The notes: a model not told the origin generated them from the letters alone. A stretch of 41,776 nt of DNA from DATIHT01 sp964348615 (GCA_964348615.1 CAYGDE010000002.1:1-41776); one strand, 5' to 3'; numbered from the stretch's first letter, positions 32,790-40,513 are shown. A program made the numbers and translations.

Positions 32790-34334
32790 ATGATTTCAAA
32801 AATCATAAGCTGCGCAGTTGTAGGCCTAGACGCAATCCCCATAACAGTAGAGGTTGATATTGCTGCAATGGGTCTTCCAAGTTTCAGTATAGTTGGTCTT
32901 CCAGACAAAGCTGTCGAAGAATCTAAAGAAAGAGTAAGGGCAGCCATTAAAAATAGTGGTTGCGATTTTCCAGCTAAAAGAATAACTGTAAATTTAGCTC
33001 CAGCGCATCTTCACAAAGAAGGTCCGGCGTACGATCTGCCAATTGCAATGGGAATTTTAATGGCCTCAGAGCAGTTACCAAAAATAGATATTGCGGATTC
33101 TATTTTTCTTGGTGAGCTTTCACTTGACGGCTCGCTTCATAGAATTTGGGGGGTTTTGCCAGCAGCCATAATGGCCAGGGACAAAAATTTTAACAAACTT
33201 TTTTTGCCAGAAGAAAACATAGGTGAAGCCCAGGTTGTTGATAAAATAAAAATCTTTCCCGCCAAATCTTTAAAGCAACTTTTTGAGCATTTCGCAACAT
33301 TGCACTTACCGCAAGCTTCCCAAAAAACTATTTCCCCATCGCAGCATAAAATAATGAAGTTTACAAAAAGCCAAGAATCAGATTACGATTTCGAAAACAT
33401 TCGCGGTCAAGAAAGCGCCAAAAGAGCTTTAGAAATTGCTGCAGCCGGCGCCCATAATATTCTTCTTAAAGGACCACCAGGAGCAGGTAAAACATTAATG
33501 GCCAGAAGCTTTACAACTATACTGCCAAAACTCACATTCGAAGAAAGTTTAGAAGTTACAAAAATCTATTCAGTTGCAAATCTGCTTTCTCAAAAGGAGC
33601 CAATTATAACGACACGACCTTTTAGAAGTCCTCATCATACAACAAGCCATATTGGTCTTATTGGTGGAGGCAATAATCCGCATCCTGGCGAAATATCACT
33701 TGCCCACAGGGGCGTATTATTTTTAGACGAATTTCCAGAATTTCCAAGACATGTTTTAGAAGCCCTAAGACAGCCAATGGAAGACGGTGAAATTGTAATA
33801 TCCCGAGCTGCAGGTTCTGTTAAATTTCCTTGCCGCTTTACACTGCTTGCAGCTGCAAACCCCTGTCCATGCGGGTTTTTTGGTGATGAAACGAAAAATT
33901 GCACTTGTCTGCCTCAAATGATTACGCGTTACCAAAAACGAATTTCCGGGCCAATTCTAGACCGTATCGATATCCACATTGCGGTCCCCGCGGTAAAAGT
34001 TGAAAAATTGACAGGAAAGTTTAGTGCCGAATCATCCAAATCTATACAAAAACGGGTCCAAGCCGCCCGTGACCGTCAAGCAAAAAGGTTCAAAGGAACA
34101 AAAATCACCTCCAATTCCGAAATGAGCAACAAACAGCTAAAAGCTTTTTGTAATCTAGATGAGCAATCGATATTACTCCTAAAACAAGCCATAGCAAAAC
34201 TAAACTTATCTGCCCGCGCCTTTCACCGCGTCTTAAAAATCTCAAGAACCATTGCCGATTTGGAAGGAACAGAAAAGATTAAGTCCAACAACGTTGCAGA
34301 GGCACTACAATATCGACCATCACAAACCGAATAG
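32790..34334 (+). CDS. comM: ComM/YifB family AAA+ ATPase (Mg-chelatase-like)
   Basis: Hexameric AAA+ protein that, in naturally competent bacteria, drives branch migration during integration of incoming DNA. The 514 residues have the N-terminal ChlI-like domain (FSIVGLPDKAVEESKERVRAAI, VNLAPAHLHKEGPAYDLPIA, FLGELSLDG), the Walker A GPPGAGKTLMARS, FRSPHHTTSHIGLIGGG, Walker B GVLFLDEFPEF, the zinc-like loop NPCPCGFFGD followed by CTCLP, and the C-terminal LSARAFHRVLKISRTIADLEG. Competence genes are common in such reduced genomes. A TACACT sequence (32776-32781) lies 8 bases before the ATG and may be its -10. Confidence 0.95.
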   Translation: MISKIISCAVVGLDAIPITVEVDIAAMGLPSFSIVGLPDKAVEESKERVRAAIKNSGCDFPAKRITVNLAPAHLHKEGPAYDLPIAMGILMASEQLPKIDIADSIFLGELSLDGSLHRIWGVLPAAIMARDKNFNKLFLPEENIGEAQVVDKIKIFPAKSLKQLFEHFATLHLPQASQKTISPSQHKIMKFTKSQESDYDFENIRGQESAKRALEIAAAGAHNILLKGPPGAGKTLMARSFTTILPKLTFEESLEVTKIYSVANLLSQKEPIITTRPFRSPHHTTSHIGLIGGGNNPHPGEISLAHRGVLFLDEFPEFPRHVLEALRQPMEDGEIVISRAAGSVKFPCRFTLLAAANPCPCGFFGDETKNCTCLPQMITRYQKRISGPILDRIDIHIAVPAVKVEKLTGKFSAESSKSIQKRVQAARDRQAKRFKGTKITSNSEMSNKQLKAFCNLDEQSILLLKQAIAKLNLSARAFHRVLKISRTIADLEGTEKIKSNNVAEALQYRPSQTE

Positions 34335-34430
34335 TTTACCCAGATCTGAATAGCTAGTTTTGCCCAAGTTCTGTAAAATAAGTCTGCAGCAAAGAAATTG
34401 CAAGCAGGATATAATTTAGTAAGTTAAAGT

Positions 34431-34438
34431 GGAGGTGA
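34431..34438 (+). promoter_or_regulatory. Near-perfect Shine-Dalgarno before the DUF4342 gene
   Basis: GGAGGTGA, 6 bases before the ATG at 34445, with TATAAT at 34410-34415 giving a leader of about 23 bases. It stands out because most genes here have little or no such site. Confidence 0.8.
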
Positions 34439-34444
34439 AAAAAT

Positions 34445-34693
34445 ATGACCAAAAAAGAAGAATTCAAAATAGATGGGGAGCATCTTGTCCAAAAAGTCAA
34501 AGAGCTGGTTAAGCAAGGGAATGTCAGAAAGATTACGATAAAAGACAAAAAGGGCAAAGAAATTATTACATTTCCTCTCACTGTTGGTGTAGTTGGAGCA
34601 CTTATTGCCCCGGTTCTCGCAGCAGTTGGTGCTGTAGCGGCACTCATTGGCGAATGTACAATTTCCGTGGAAAGAGAAACAAAAGGGAAGTAG
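34445..34693 (+). CDS. DUF4342 family protein
   Basis: 82-residue protein matching the DUF4342 pattern: EEFKIDGEHLVQKVKELVKQ, then GNVRKITIKDKKGKEI, then a hydrophobic hairpin FPLTVGVVGALIAPVLAAVGAVAALIGEC ending in TISVERE. The middle is probably a membrane-embedded or membrane-lining segment. Function is unknown. A strong Shine-Dalgarno sequence and promoter suggest good expression. It is followed by a dehydrogenase remnant. Confidence 0.88.
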   Translation: MTKKEEFKIDGEHLVQKVKELVKQGNVRKITIKDKKGKEIITFPLTVGVVGALIAPVLAAVGAVAALIGECTISVERETKGK

Positions 34694-34696
34694 CGA

Positions 34697-34832
34697 ATGG
34701 AAATATCCGTTTCAAAATTACTTGATCTAACTGGTAAAACTGCGATTGTCACAAGGGCTGTTGGTATCGGACATGTTCTCTTATATGGCAGGAAGCCAGA
34801 TTATTGTTGATGGAGGTATACTTTTAACATGA
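34697..34832 (+). pseudogene. Remnant of a short-chain dehydrogenase/reductase
   Basis: Both ends of an SDR gene survive with the middle gone. From the ATG at 34697 the frame encodes LLDLTGKTAIVTRAVGIG, the SDR Rossmann start (TG-x3-GIG, with one base-level change giving TRAVGIG for the usual TGA-x-x-GIG). After about 34778 the sequence, in another frame, encodes SYMAGSQIIVDGGILLT and a stop at 34830-34832, the classic SDR C-terminus (usually Y-I-T-G-Q-x-I-x-V-D-G-G). A normal SDR has about 250 residues; here about 45 codons remain. An internal deletion joined the ends out of frame. Its last bases overlap the ATG of the next gene. Confidence 0.85.
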
Positions 34833-35431
34833 CAGAAACAAACCCGATATTGGAAAAAGCATTGGGGCTTGCCAAAAGAAGCAGTGCTCAAGGAATTCTG
34901 GTTACCCATTTAACAGTAAGGCAAAGCATTACGATTTTAGTTTTAAAGCTTATTCTAATAGACATTATTACTGCTGTAGTATTTTTATTTTCCCATTCAA
35001 TATTATTTAACACGAATGTAAGCAGTAGTCTAAGCATAAATCAGAATGCTTACAATACAGCTATTTTCCTTTTTTTAATTTTTGCAAAAATTTCCTTGAC
35101 AATTTATTTAGTATTCGAATGGCTGAACGAATATTATGAAATTAGGCCGAACTCAATTATCTATAAAAAAGGCATCATTTTTAGAAAAATCAAAAGGCAG
35201 GATTTAGTTCTTATCCGAGCAGCAAAAGTGGAAAGAGGTTTGTTTGCCAGGGTTCTTAATTACGGCAGCATAAACCTATACGATATTCGGCTTAATCAAG
35301 AAATGAAGCTTTATTTAATCCATAATCCAATAAAATACTTGCATGTTTTAGAAAGCATCATTCCCGATTTGGAGGAAGAAAAAGAATTTTTCGCAAGGGA
35401 AAAAGTTTTGGAAAATTCCCAAGAGGAATAA
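34829..35431 (+). CDS. Membrane protein with bacterial PH domain (YdbS/bPH2-like)
   Basis: 200-residue protein. After a polar N-terminus there are two membrane helices (about 32-56 and 73-96), followed by a bPH2 domain: YYEIRPNSIIYKKGIIFRKI, then DLVLIRAAKVERGLFARVLNYGSINLYDI, then HNPIKYLHVLESIIPDLEEE. This is the usual layout in which the membrane anchor precedes a PH fold on the cytoplasmic side. The role is unknown; some relatives affect lipid or envelope stress functions. The start overlaps the SDR remnant's stop (ATGA), so it may have replaced an earlier arrangement. Confidence 0.85.
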   Translation: MTETNPILEKALGLAKRSSAQGILVTHLTVRQSITILVLKLILIDIITAVVFLFSHSILFNTNVSSSLSINQNAYNTAIFLFLIFAKISLTIYLVFEWLNEYYEIRPNSIIYKKGIIFRKIKRQDLVLIRAAKVERGLFARVLNYGSINLYDIRLNQEMKLYLIHNPIKYLHVLESIIPDLEEEKEFFAREKVLENSQEE

Positions 35432-35471
35432 TCGGTTTACTCCACTACAAGTAAAGATTTAGAATGGTATT

Positions 35472-36089
35472 GTGAAAAAGATTATTATTATTGCAGTTTT
35501 GGCATTTGCAATAGTTCTTGTTCTTTTTATTCTTGCAGCAGTTTATGCCTTCAAAACCGTTAAGCCAGCATCTAAGGTAATAAACCAGAATCTTGCACAA
35601 TTTTTCTCTCAGGTAATTTACCTTCCACAAGGTGTAGGTCCAAGCCTAGATTTTGACAAAACAGATTATTTCTGGGAAATGGAAACTCGCCAAAACGAAG
35701 TTGTTGGCGTAAGGCTAAGCCACAACACGGCATTTCAAAAAAACCAAAATATAATTCAATTAACTTTAGAAAAAGAAGAAAAAGGGGATCCAAGCATTTT
35801 TAACAAGGTTTTGCCGGCAGTAATCGCAGACCCGCAATCATTGTCAGCAGCCCAAGACCCACAAAAAGCAAATCTTAATGCAAACCCAAAATATGGATAC
35901 AGCAGTATCAAGCTTGCAGTTAAACCTGAAACAAACCAAACTACAAAAATAACTTGGGAATTTGAAAAATCAAAATTGCCTGAAGAGTTAAAAGTACAAT
36001 ATCAAAAACTAGATGCAATTCCCGCATCTCTTCTTAAATTCCTATACTCCATGCCGCATTTTATACTTGCACTTTTTTCAGGGCAGTAA
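35472..36089 (+). CDS. Membrane-anchored hypothetical protein, 205 residues
   Basis: Starts at GTG. It has one N-terminal hydrophobic helix (IIIIAVLAFAIVLVLFILAA, about 4-23), then a polar extracytoplasmic domain of about 180 residues with no cysteine and no motif that I recognise. The segment FDKTDYFWEMETRQNEVVGVRLSHN looks like beta strands. No signal-peptidase site is evident, so it probably stays anchored. It lies 40 bases after the PH-domain gene and just before a strong terminator, so it likely closes that transcription unit. Confidence 0.65.
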   Translation: MKKIIIIAVLAFAIVLVLFILAAVYAFKTVKPASKVINQNLAQFFSQVIYLPQGVGPSLDFDKTDYFWEMETRQNEVVGVRLSHNTAFQKNQNIIQLTLEKEEKGDPSIFNKVLPAVIADPQSLSAAQDPQKANLNANPKYGYSSIKLAVKPETNQTTKITWEFEKSKLPEELKVQYQKLDAIPASLLKFLYSMPHFILALFSGQ

Positions 36090-36112
36090 ATTACACCCTA
36101 AAAAAACCATAT

Positions 36113-36153
36113 GAAAAACCCCAGTGCAAACTACTTTGTCCGTGGGGTTTTTC
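36113..36153. terminator. Bidirectional intrinsic terminator
   Basis: A perfect 10-bp stem, GAAAAACCCC (36113-36122) with GGGGTTTTTC (36144-36153), and a 21-base loop. Each strand has a T run in its 3' arm, so it can serve both the plus-strand anchored protein gene and the minus-strand DUF5679 gene, which converge here. Confidence 0.88.
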
Positions 36154-36169
36154 AAAATAACCAATTGAC

Positions 36170-36310
36170 TTAGCCGCCAATTTTAAACATTGTAGTACCA
36201 CAAACTGGACATTTACCTTTTTTAGCAGGTTTGCCATTTTTCATGGTCACACTTTGTGCGTTTGGGTCGTCTCTCTTTGCGCGGCATTTAACACAATACA
36301 TTTCAGCCAT
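36170..36310 (-). CDS. DUF5679 zinc-ribbon protein, 46 residues
   Basis: Short gene read on the minus strand from the ATG at 36310. The product starts MAEMYCVKCRAKRDD and has two CxxC pairs, C6/C9 in YCVKCR and C34/C37 in KCPVCGTT, with VTMKNGKPAKKGK between them. This is the DUF5679 pattern, a single zinc ribbon of unknown role widespread in Candidate Phyla Radiation genomes. A near-perfect Shine-Dalgarno AAGGAGGTGA (36330-36321) lies 10 bases upstream of the start. It converges on the 36113-36153 terminator. Confidence 0.9.
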   Translation of the reverse strand: MAEMYCVKCRAKRDDPNAQSVTMKNGKPAKKGKCPVCGTTMFKIGG

Positions 36311-36392
36311 ATCTTGAAATTCACCTCCTTTAGACAGAGAAAATAATTCTGAAGCTATTTAGCCTCGATTAGCCTCAACAATAACATAGTAT

Positions 36393-36656
36393 TTACGGGA
36401 GTGTCAAGCGAAGTGCAACTTGCCCTCCAATAACAACCAAGGCACAAAGCCCAATTTTTAATAGGTCCCCTGCAATATAGCTAATATCCTCAATACTATT
36501 TGATGTTGGGGTTTTTGTTAAATTTACCGAAGATATACTTCCAGAACTCGCATCAATTCTTTCGGAAGTACCCTTATAAACAACCGCACCATCTTCACTA
36601 AAAGTAAATCTTCGTTCAGCGGCCGAAAGCTTTTGTCTTTTTGTTTTAAAAGGCAT
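36393..36656 (-). CDS. Small hypothetical membrane-anchored protein
   Basis: From the ATG at 36656 the product has 87 residues: a basic start MPFKTKRQKLSAAERRFTF, a polar middle, and one C-terminal hydrophobic segment (YIAGDLLKIGLCALVVIGGQVAL), so it may be tail anchored. The frame extends to an ATG at 36680, but that would overlap the start of the divergent gene and include its promoter; TATAAT ends 7 bases before the 36656 start, supporting the shorter form. Function is unknown. Confidence 0.55.
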   Translation of the reverse strand: MPFKTKRQKLSAAERRFTFSEDGAVVYKGTSERIDASSGSISSVNLTKTPTSNSIEDISYIAGDLLKIGLCALVVIGGQVALRLTLP

Positions 36657-36662
36657 AAGTTG

Positions 36663-36669
36663 TATTATA
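36663..36669. promoter_or_regulatory. Shared, nearly symmetric -10 of two divergent genes
   Basis: The 7 bases TATTATA read as TATAAT on the minus strand (36669-36664) and TATTAT on the plus strand (36663-36668). The minus -10 ends 7 bases before the ATG of the 87-residue gene; the plus one ends 11 bases before the DUF4446 ATG at 36680. One -10 region could therefore fire both ways. Confidence 0.5.
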
Positions 36670-36679
36670 CACAAGGACA

Positions 36680-37144
36680 ATGTCTAACTTTCCAATAACC
36701 TACTACCTATTATTCTTAGGATATATCTGGACTGCAGTCGTTACTGTTTTTCTAATTAAGGCCATTCGTAGATATCAAAGACTCACAAAAGGCACAAAAG
36801 ATCTAAATCTTAGTCAGATACTAGAAAATCTTGTACAAAAATCAGAAGAAAATAGCAAAATTGCCAGCCAGCTCTCAACAGAGCTCACAAAACTAGAAAA
36901 CCAAAATAGGCAAAATTTCCAAAAATATGCTTTAATAAGATTTAATCCCTTCGAAGATACCGGAGGCGATCAAAGTTTCGCGCTTTCTATTCTAGACGAC
37001 CATAATTGCGGAATAGTAATTTCATCACTACACTCAAGAACTGGAACCCGAGTGTACGCAAAAAAAGTCGAACAAGGCAAAGCAGCAAACCATGAGTTTT
37101 CTAAAGAAGAAAAAGAAGTAGTAGAAAAAGCAGTTAAAAAATGA
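36680..37144 (+). CDS. DUF4446 family membrane-anchored protein
   Basis: 154 residues: one N-terminal membrane helix (YYLLFLGYIWTAVVTVFLIKAI), a short coiled coil (about 38-78), then the DUF4446 core with LIRFNPFEDTGGDQSFALSILD, GIVISSLHSRTGTRVYAKKVEQG and a C-terminal FSKEEKEVVEKA. The family is found in Gram-positive bacteria and Candidate Phyla Radiation genomes and has no known function. The next gene starts 4 bases before its stop. Confidence 0.9.
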   Translation: MSNFPITYYLLFLGYIWTAVVTVFLIKAIRRYQRLTKGTKDLNLSQILENLVQKSEENSKIASQLSTELTKLENQNRQNFQKYALIRFNPFEDTGGDQSFALSILDDHNCGIVISSLHSRTGTRVYAKKVEQGKAANHEFSKEEKEVVEKAVKK

Positions 37145-38265
37145 AGGAAAAATTGTTCAAAATAATTGCAGGATGTTTAGTTTTATACTTGATTTCTGCC
37201 GCCCTTTCGTACTTAGTTTTCAACAAAGTGCTCAAAAACCCCATAAGTATCGCAACACCGTTTGGTAATCTTACCGACGTTACTTCTGGTAGTGAAGAAG
37301 GTCCCAAAAACCAAGAATGTCCTCTAAACGGCGCAATGTATACAAAGACTAGAAAAGACCAATGGGAAAAGAGAAGACCGCTTGGGGTAATGGTAGAAAA
37401 CCATTTGGATGCAAGGCCCATAATTGGTCTTTCGCGTGCCGACGTAATATATGAAACTGTTGCTGAAGGTGGCATAACAAGACATTTAGTAATGTACCTT
37501 TGTCAGGATGCCGGTGATATCGCGCCAGTAAGGAGCGCAAGAACTTACTTTTTAGATTGGCTTTCAGAATACGATGCGCTTTATGCCCATGTTGGCGGTG
37601 CAAACACAGCGGGGCCAGCCGATGCACTTGGCCAAATTCGGGACTACGACATACGTGATATGGATCAGTTTGGCCTAGGGTTCCCTACCTATTGGAGAGG
37701 AACAGACAAACTCGCACCTCATAACGTCCATTCAACAACCAAAAAGCTTTGGGACGCTGCCCAGCAAAGAAGCTGGGGTCCGGAAGACGAAAAAGGCGTA
37801 AGATGGGACGAAAACTTCACAAAATGGAAATTTAAAGACGACGAAAGTTTAGAAAAACGCGGCGATCAAAAGCCAATCGTTGTGCCATTTTGGGCAAACC
37901 AGCCAGATTACACATCCATATGGAAATATGATAAAGAAGCAAACGTTTATAAAAAGTTCCATGGAGAGACTGCTCAAGTAGACCCTCTAACAAATGAAAA
38001 CATGGCAGCAAAAACTCTCATTGTTCAGTTCCAAACAGAAAAAGATGCCAACGACGGATACCCAGACGGGCATCTACTTTACGGCACCAAAGGCAAAGGG
38101 GACGCACTTATATTTATGGACGGCAAAGTCCAAAAGGGCCAATGGGTCAAAAAAGACAGGACTACAAGAACCACCTTTGTCGATTCAAAAGGCAAAGAAA
38201 TCGAACTTACAAGAGGGCTTGTTTGGATAGAAAATATTCCGGTTGGAAACAAAGTAGAGTATTAA
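37141..38265 (+). CDS. DUF3048 (YerB-like) cell-surface protein
   Basis: 374-residue protein with one N-terminal membrane helix (about 6-27) and a large outside domain. The DUF3048 motifs are RRPLGVMVENHLDARPIIGLSRADVIYE, EGGITRHLVMYL, DIAPVRSARTYFLDW, YDALYAHVGG and, in the C-terminal part, KTLIVQFQTEKDANDGYPD followed by TRGLVWIENIPVG. YerB-like proteins of Gram-positives are envelope proteins of unknown activity. It overlaps the DUF4446 gene by 4 bases, forming a two-gene envelope operon. Confidence 0.92.
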   Translation: MKEKLFKIIAGCLVLYLISAALSYLVFNKVLKNPISIATPFGNLTDVTSGSEEGPKNQECPLNGAMYTKTRKDQWEKRRPLGVMVENHLDARPIIGLSRADVIYETVAEGGITRHLVMYLCQDAGDIAPVRSARTYFLDWLSEYDALYAHVGGANTAGPADALGQIRDYDIRDMDQFGLGFPTYWRGTDKLAPHNVHSTTKKLWDAAQQRSWGPEDEKGVRWDENFTKWKFKDDESLEKRGDQKPIVVPFWANQPDYTSIWKYDKEANVYKKFHGETAQVDPLTNENMAAKTLIVQFQTEKDANDGYPDGHLLYGTKGKGDALIFMDGKVQKGQWVKKDRTTRTTFVDSKGKEIELTRGLVWIENIPVGNKVEY

Positions 38266-38320
38266 TTTGCCTCAATCTGTATTATAATCTGCAAAAAGCT
38301 GCTCCTAATATCTAAACTAA

Positions 38321-38899
38321 ATGCTAATAGATTTATTTATTTCTAAAGTCCGCGTAAAAATTTTGGAACTTTTCCTGGGTGATCCTGGCCAAGTTTTCCA
38401 TGTTCGAGAAATTGTAAGAAGAGTAGACGAGGAAATTAACGCGGTTAGAAGAGAGCTTGCAAGGCTTGAAAAGACAGGACTTCTTAGTTCTGAATGGCGA
38501 GCAAACAGAAGGCTTTACACTGCCAAGAAGGACTTTATCTTCTACTTTGAACTTCTTTCTATGATCAACAAATCAGTAGGCCTTGGTGGGAGCATTCTTA
38601 AAAACAAAGGCAAGTTAGGTAAAGTTCGTTATGCAATGCTTTCCGGTTCTTTTGTTCGGGGCAAACCATATACCCCAAGCGATGTAGACCTATTTGTCGT
38701 TGGCACAATTGTTTTGCCGGAACTTGGTGCTATAGTCCGGGAGGAAGAAGCAAGAAGAAGCAGGGAAATTAATTTTACTCCAATGACCGAAGAAGAATTT
38801 GCATTCAGAAAAAGCCGCAGAGACCCATTTGTTATGGATATCCTTTCCAAGCCTCGGGTTATGTTAATCGGCGACGAAGAAGAAATGGTGCATTTATAA
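38321..38899 (+). CDS. Winged-helix protein with nucleotidyltransferase domain
   Basis: 192 residues. Residues 1-75 form an ArsR-like winged helix (SKVRVKILELFLGDPGQVFHVREIVRRV, then RRELARLEKTGLLSS and a wing ending YTAKKDF). Residues about 100-190 form a minimal nucleotidyltransferase (MNT) domain with the GS-x9-D-x-D motif in SGSFVRGKPYTPSDVDLFVVG. MNT domains often pair with HEPN partners in toxin-antitoxin systems, where they adenylylate the toxin, but no HEPN gene is adjacent. In Candidate Phyla Radiation genomes this fused form is common and its target is unknown. TATAAT at 38283-38288 gives a leader of about 25 bases. Confidence 0.85.
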   Translation: MLIDLFISKVRVKILELFLGDPGQVFHVREIVRRVDEEINAVRRELARLEKTGLLSSEWRANRRLYTAKKDFIFYFELLSMINKSVGLGGSILKNKGKLGKVRYAMLSGSFVRGKPYTPSDVDLFVVGTIVLPELGAIVREEEARRSREINFTPMTEEEFAFRKSRRDPFVMDILSKPRVMLIGDEEEMVHL

Positions 38900-38922
38900 A
38901 CCTCTCAAGGTAGTCACCCACG

Positions 38923-38951
38923 TTGTATTAATATTATAGGTTTGTTATAAT
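38923..38951 (+). promoter_or_regulatory. Promoter of the 509-residue gene, leaderless
   Basis: TTGTAT (38923-38928), a 17-base spacer and perfect TATAAT (38946-38951), then exactly 6 bases to the ATG at 38958. The bases from -10 to start (TATAATTCACAAATG) match those of purP-1 (TATAATTCATAAATG) at 14 of 15 positions. Confidence 0.75.
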
Positions 38952-38957
38952 TCACAA

Positions 38958-40487
38958 ATGGTCGAAAACCCTGATGCACAGATTTCAAGGCTGAAAACTA
39001 GTGCAAGGATAGAAATACTTTTAAATCGTAACAAAGAACCTCGCGCCGTATTTAAAACAACCCAAAGGTTACTTCAAGAAAGGCTTAGTGTAGACATTGA
39101 TTTGTCCACAACACGTTTTGTTTCTCAAGAAGAACTCGAACGTCAAGATCGGATGCAAGCAGCACAATCAAATAAAATTGCTAAGGCCATTGTAGAAAAC
39201 AGTCTTCCCATGCCTTATGTTAGCCAGTTAAGTATTGCAAATGGTGCAATTGTGGAAACAGATTCTGGAACGCAGGCATATCTTCGCGCAAAGGATTTTG
39301 TCGGAATGGAATTTTTTGGAAATGCTTTAGATCAAAGAGCTAGAGAATCATCAAGTGCCGTTAGTGTCGGCATGTTTAATAATCTTACTCGACTTGCAGT
39401 TGAACATAGTACTCCTATTTTCCAAATTGACACAGACAGAAAGGTCTTAAAATGGATTTCAGGTTTATTTGTAGCGACAGTAAGACAAGCAACGGTTGAT
39501 AATAGCGAACAAGATGTAAGTGATTTCAAAAGATATGTAGAAGGTATCGCAAGGGATATAAAAAACTTATCAATAGACATTAAGGGGGCTAAAGTAAGAT
39601 TATTGCACGAAGATATACCTCTGATTGAATACCCGGATGATCTTAATAGGGCTCTTTTGCGTTTGATTGCTGATTCACTAGAAGAGGAGTTTGCAGCAAG
39701 AATGGAACAGAAATGTCCTTGGTTCATTCCACCAGCACGTTTCCAAACAGGCATTATTTCCAATCAATTTAAACTTTCAAATTACGATCAAGCTACTGCA
39801 GAATTTAGAAGTAATTTCCCGGGGATAAACATTCCAGATGAATTAGATGAAATGATTAGAATGTTCAAAGAAGGAGATTTTGCAATGGCTTTGTTAAGGG
39901 AATCCGCATCGAAATTTGGAGTTACAAGAGTAGAAAAGAAAAACACCGAATCATTAAAGGTTGAAGAAGTTACAATATTTGAGGAAGAAATACCTACAAC
40001 AGAGGAAGAAATACCAAAACCAAAAAAAGAAAAAAGAAAGAAAAACCCCAAAAATCAAAAGCCAACAAATCAAAGCATCCAAACTTTTTCCAAAAAACCT
40101 AAAAAAGTTAGACAAGCAGAAGCTAAACCACAGATCCTCGCAGTTCCTATAAAATTTGATCCAAAGGAAGAAGTTGTTATCGAAACGAGAGAACAACGAA
40201 GATTAAGAAGGAAGGCAGAAGAAGCAGAAAAAATAGAAGCCAGAAAACGAGATGCTATAAGGCAAAGTAGAAGTGACCAAGCCATTCCAAGATATCAAAT
40301 CGAGGCGTTTAGAGCAGGCGAGAAAATTCCGCAAACTGGATCTATAGGTGAAAGAGTAGAAAGTGATGTTGATTCGACGACTGAATATAGAGAAGCACTT
40401 GATATATCGGATATTGTAAATTCAATCCTCCTAGATTTGAATAAAGGCAAAAAGTCTGGAGTTAGATTTAAAAGAGAAGACAAATAA
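38958..40487 (+). CDS. Unrecognised 509-residue protein with charged tail
   Basis: No family recognised. Residues 1-320 are a folded-looking alpha/beta part without membrane helices (for example FVGMEFFGNALDQRARESS, then IFQIDTDRKVLKWISGLFVATVRQA, then CPWFIPPARFQTGIIS). Residues about 335-460 are extremely charged: acidic clusters (EEEIPTTEEEIPKPKKEKR) pass into a lysine-rich stretch and an arginine/glutamate helix (REQRRLRRKAEEAEKIEARKR). A short acidic C-terminal part follows. The basic tail could bind nucleic acid or ribosomes. It stands directly before secD, with its own leaderless promoter. Function is unknown. Confidence 0.75.
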   Translation: MVENPDAQISRLKTSARIEILLNRNKEPRAVFKTTQRLLQERLSVDIDLSTTRFVSQEELERQDRMQAAQSNKIAKAIVENSLPMPYVSQLSIANGAIVETDSGTQAYLRAKDFVGMEFFGNALDQRARESSSAVSVGMFNNLTRLAVEHSTPIFQIDTDRKVLKWISGLFVATVRQATVDNSEQDVSDFKRYVEGIARDIKNLSIDIKGAKVRLLHEDIPLIEYPDDLNRALLRLIADSLEEEFAARMEQKCPWFIPPARFQTGIISNQFKLSNYDQATAEFRSNFPGINIPDELDEMIRMFKEGDFAMALLRESASKFGVTRVEKKNTESLKVEEVTIFEEEIPTTEEEIPKPKKEKRKKNPKNQKPTNQSIQTFSKKPKKVRQAEAKPQILAVPIKFDPKEEVVIETREQRRLRRKAEEAEKIEARKRDAIRQSRSDQAIPRYQIEAFRAGEKIPQTGSIGERVESDVDSTTEYREALDISDIVNSILLDLNKGKKSGVRFKREDK

Positions 40488-40513
40488 TACTCCAAAAAAA
40501 TCTTGTGCTGATA

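Noticed and set aside
37141..37176. Lipobox (IAGC) at the start of the DUF3048 protein
   Set aside because: The cysteine is at residue 12, before the hydrophobic helix rather than after it, so signal peptidase II processing is unlikely.
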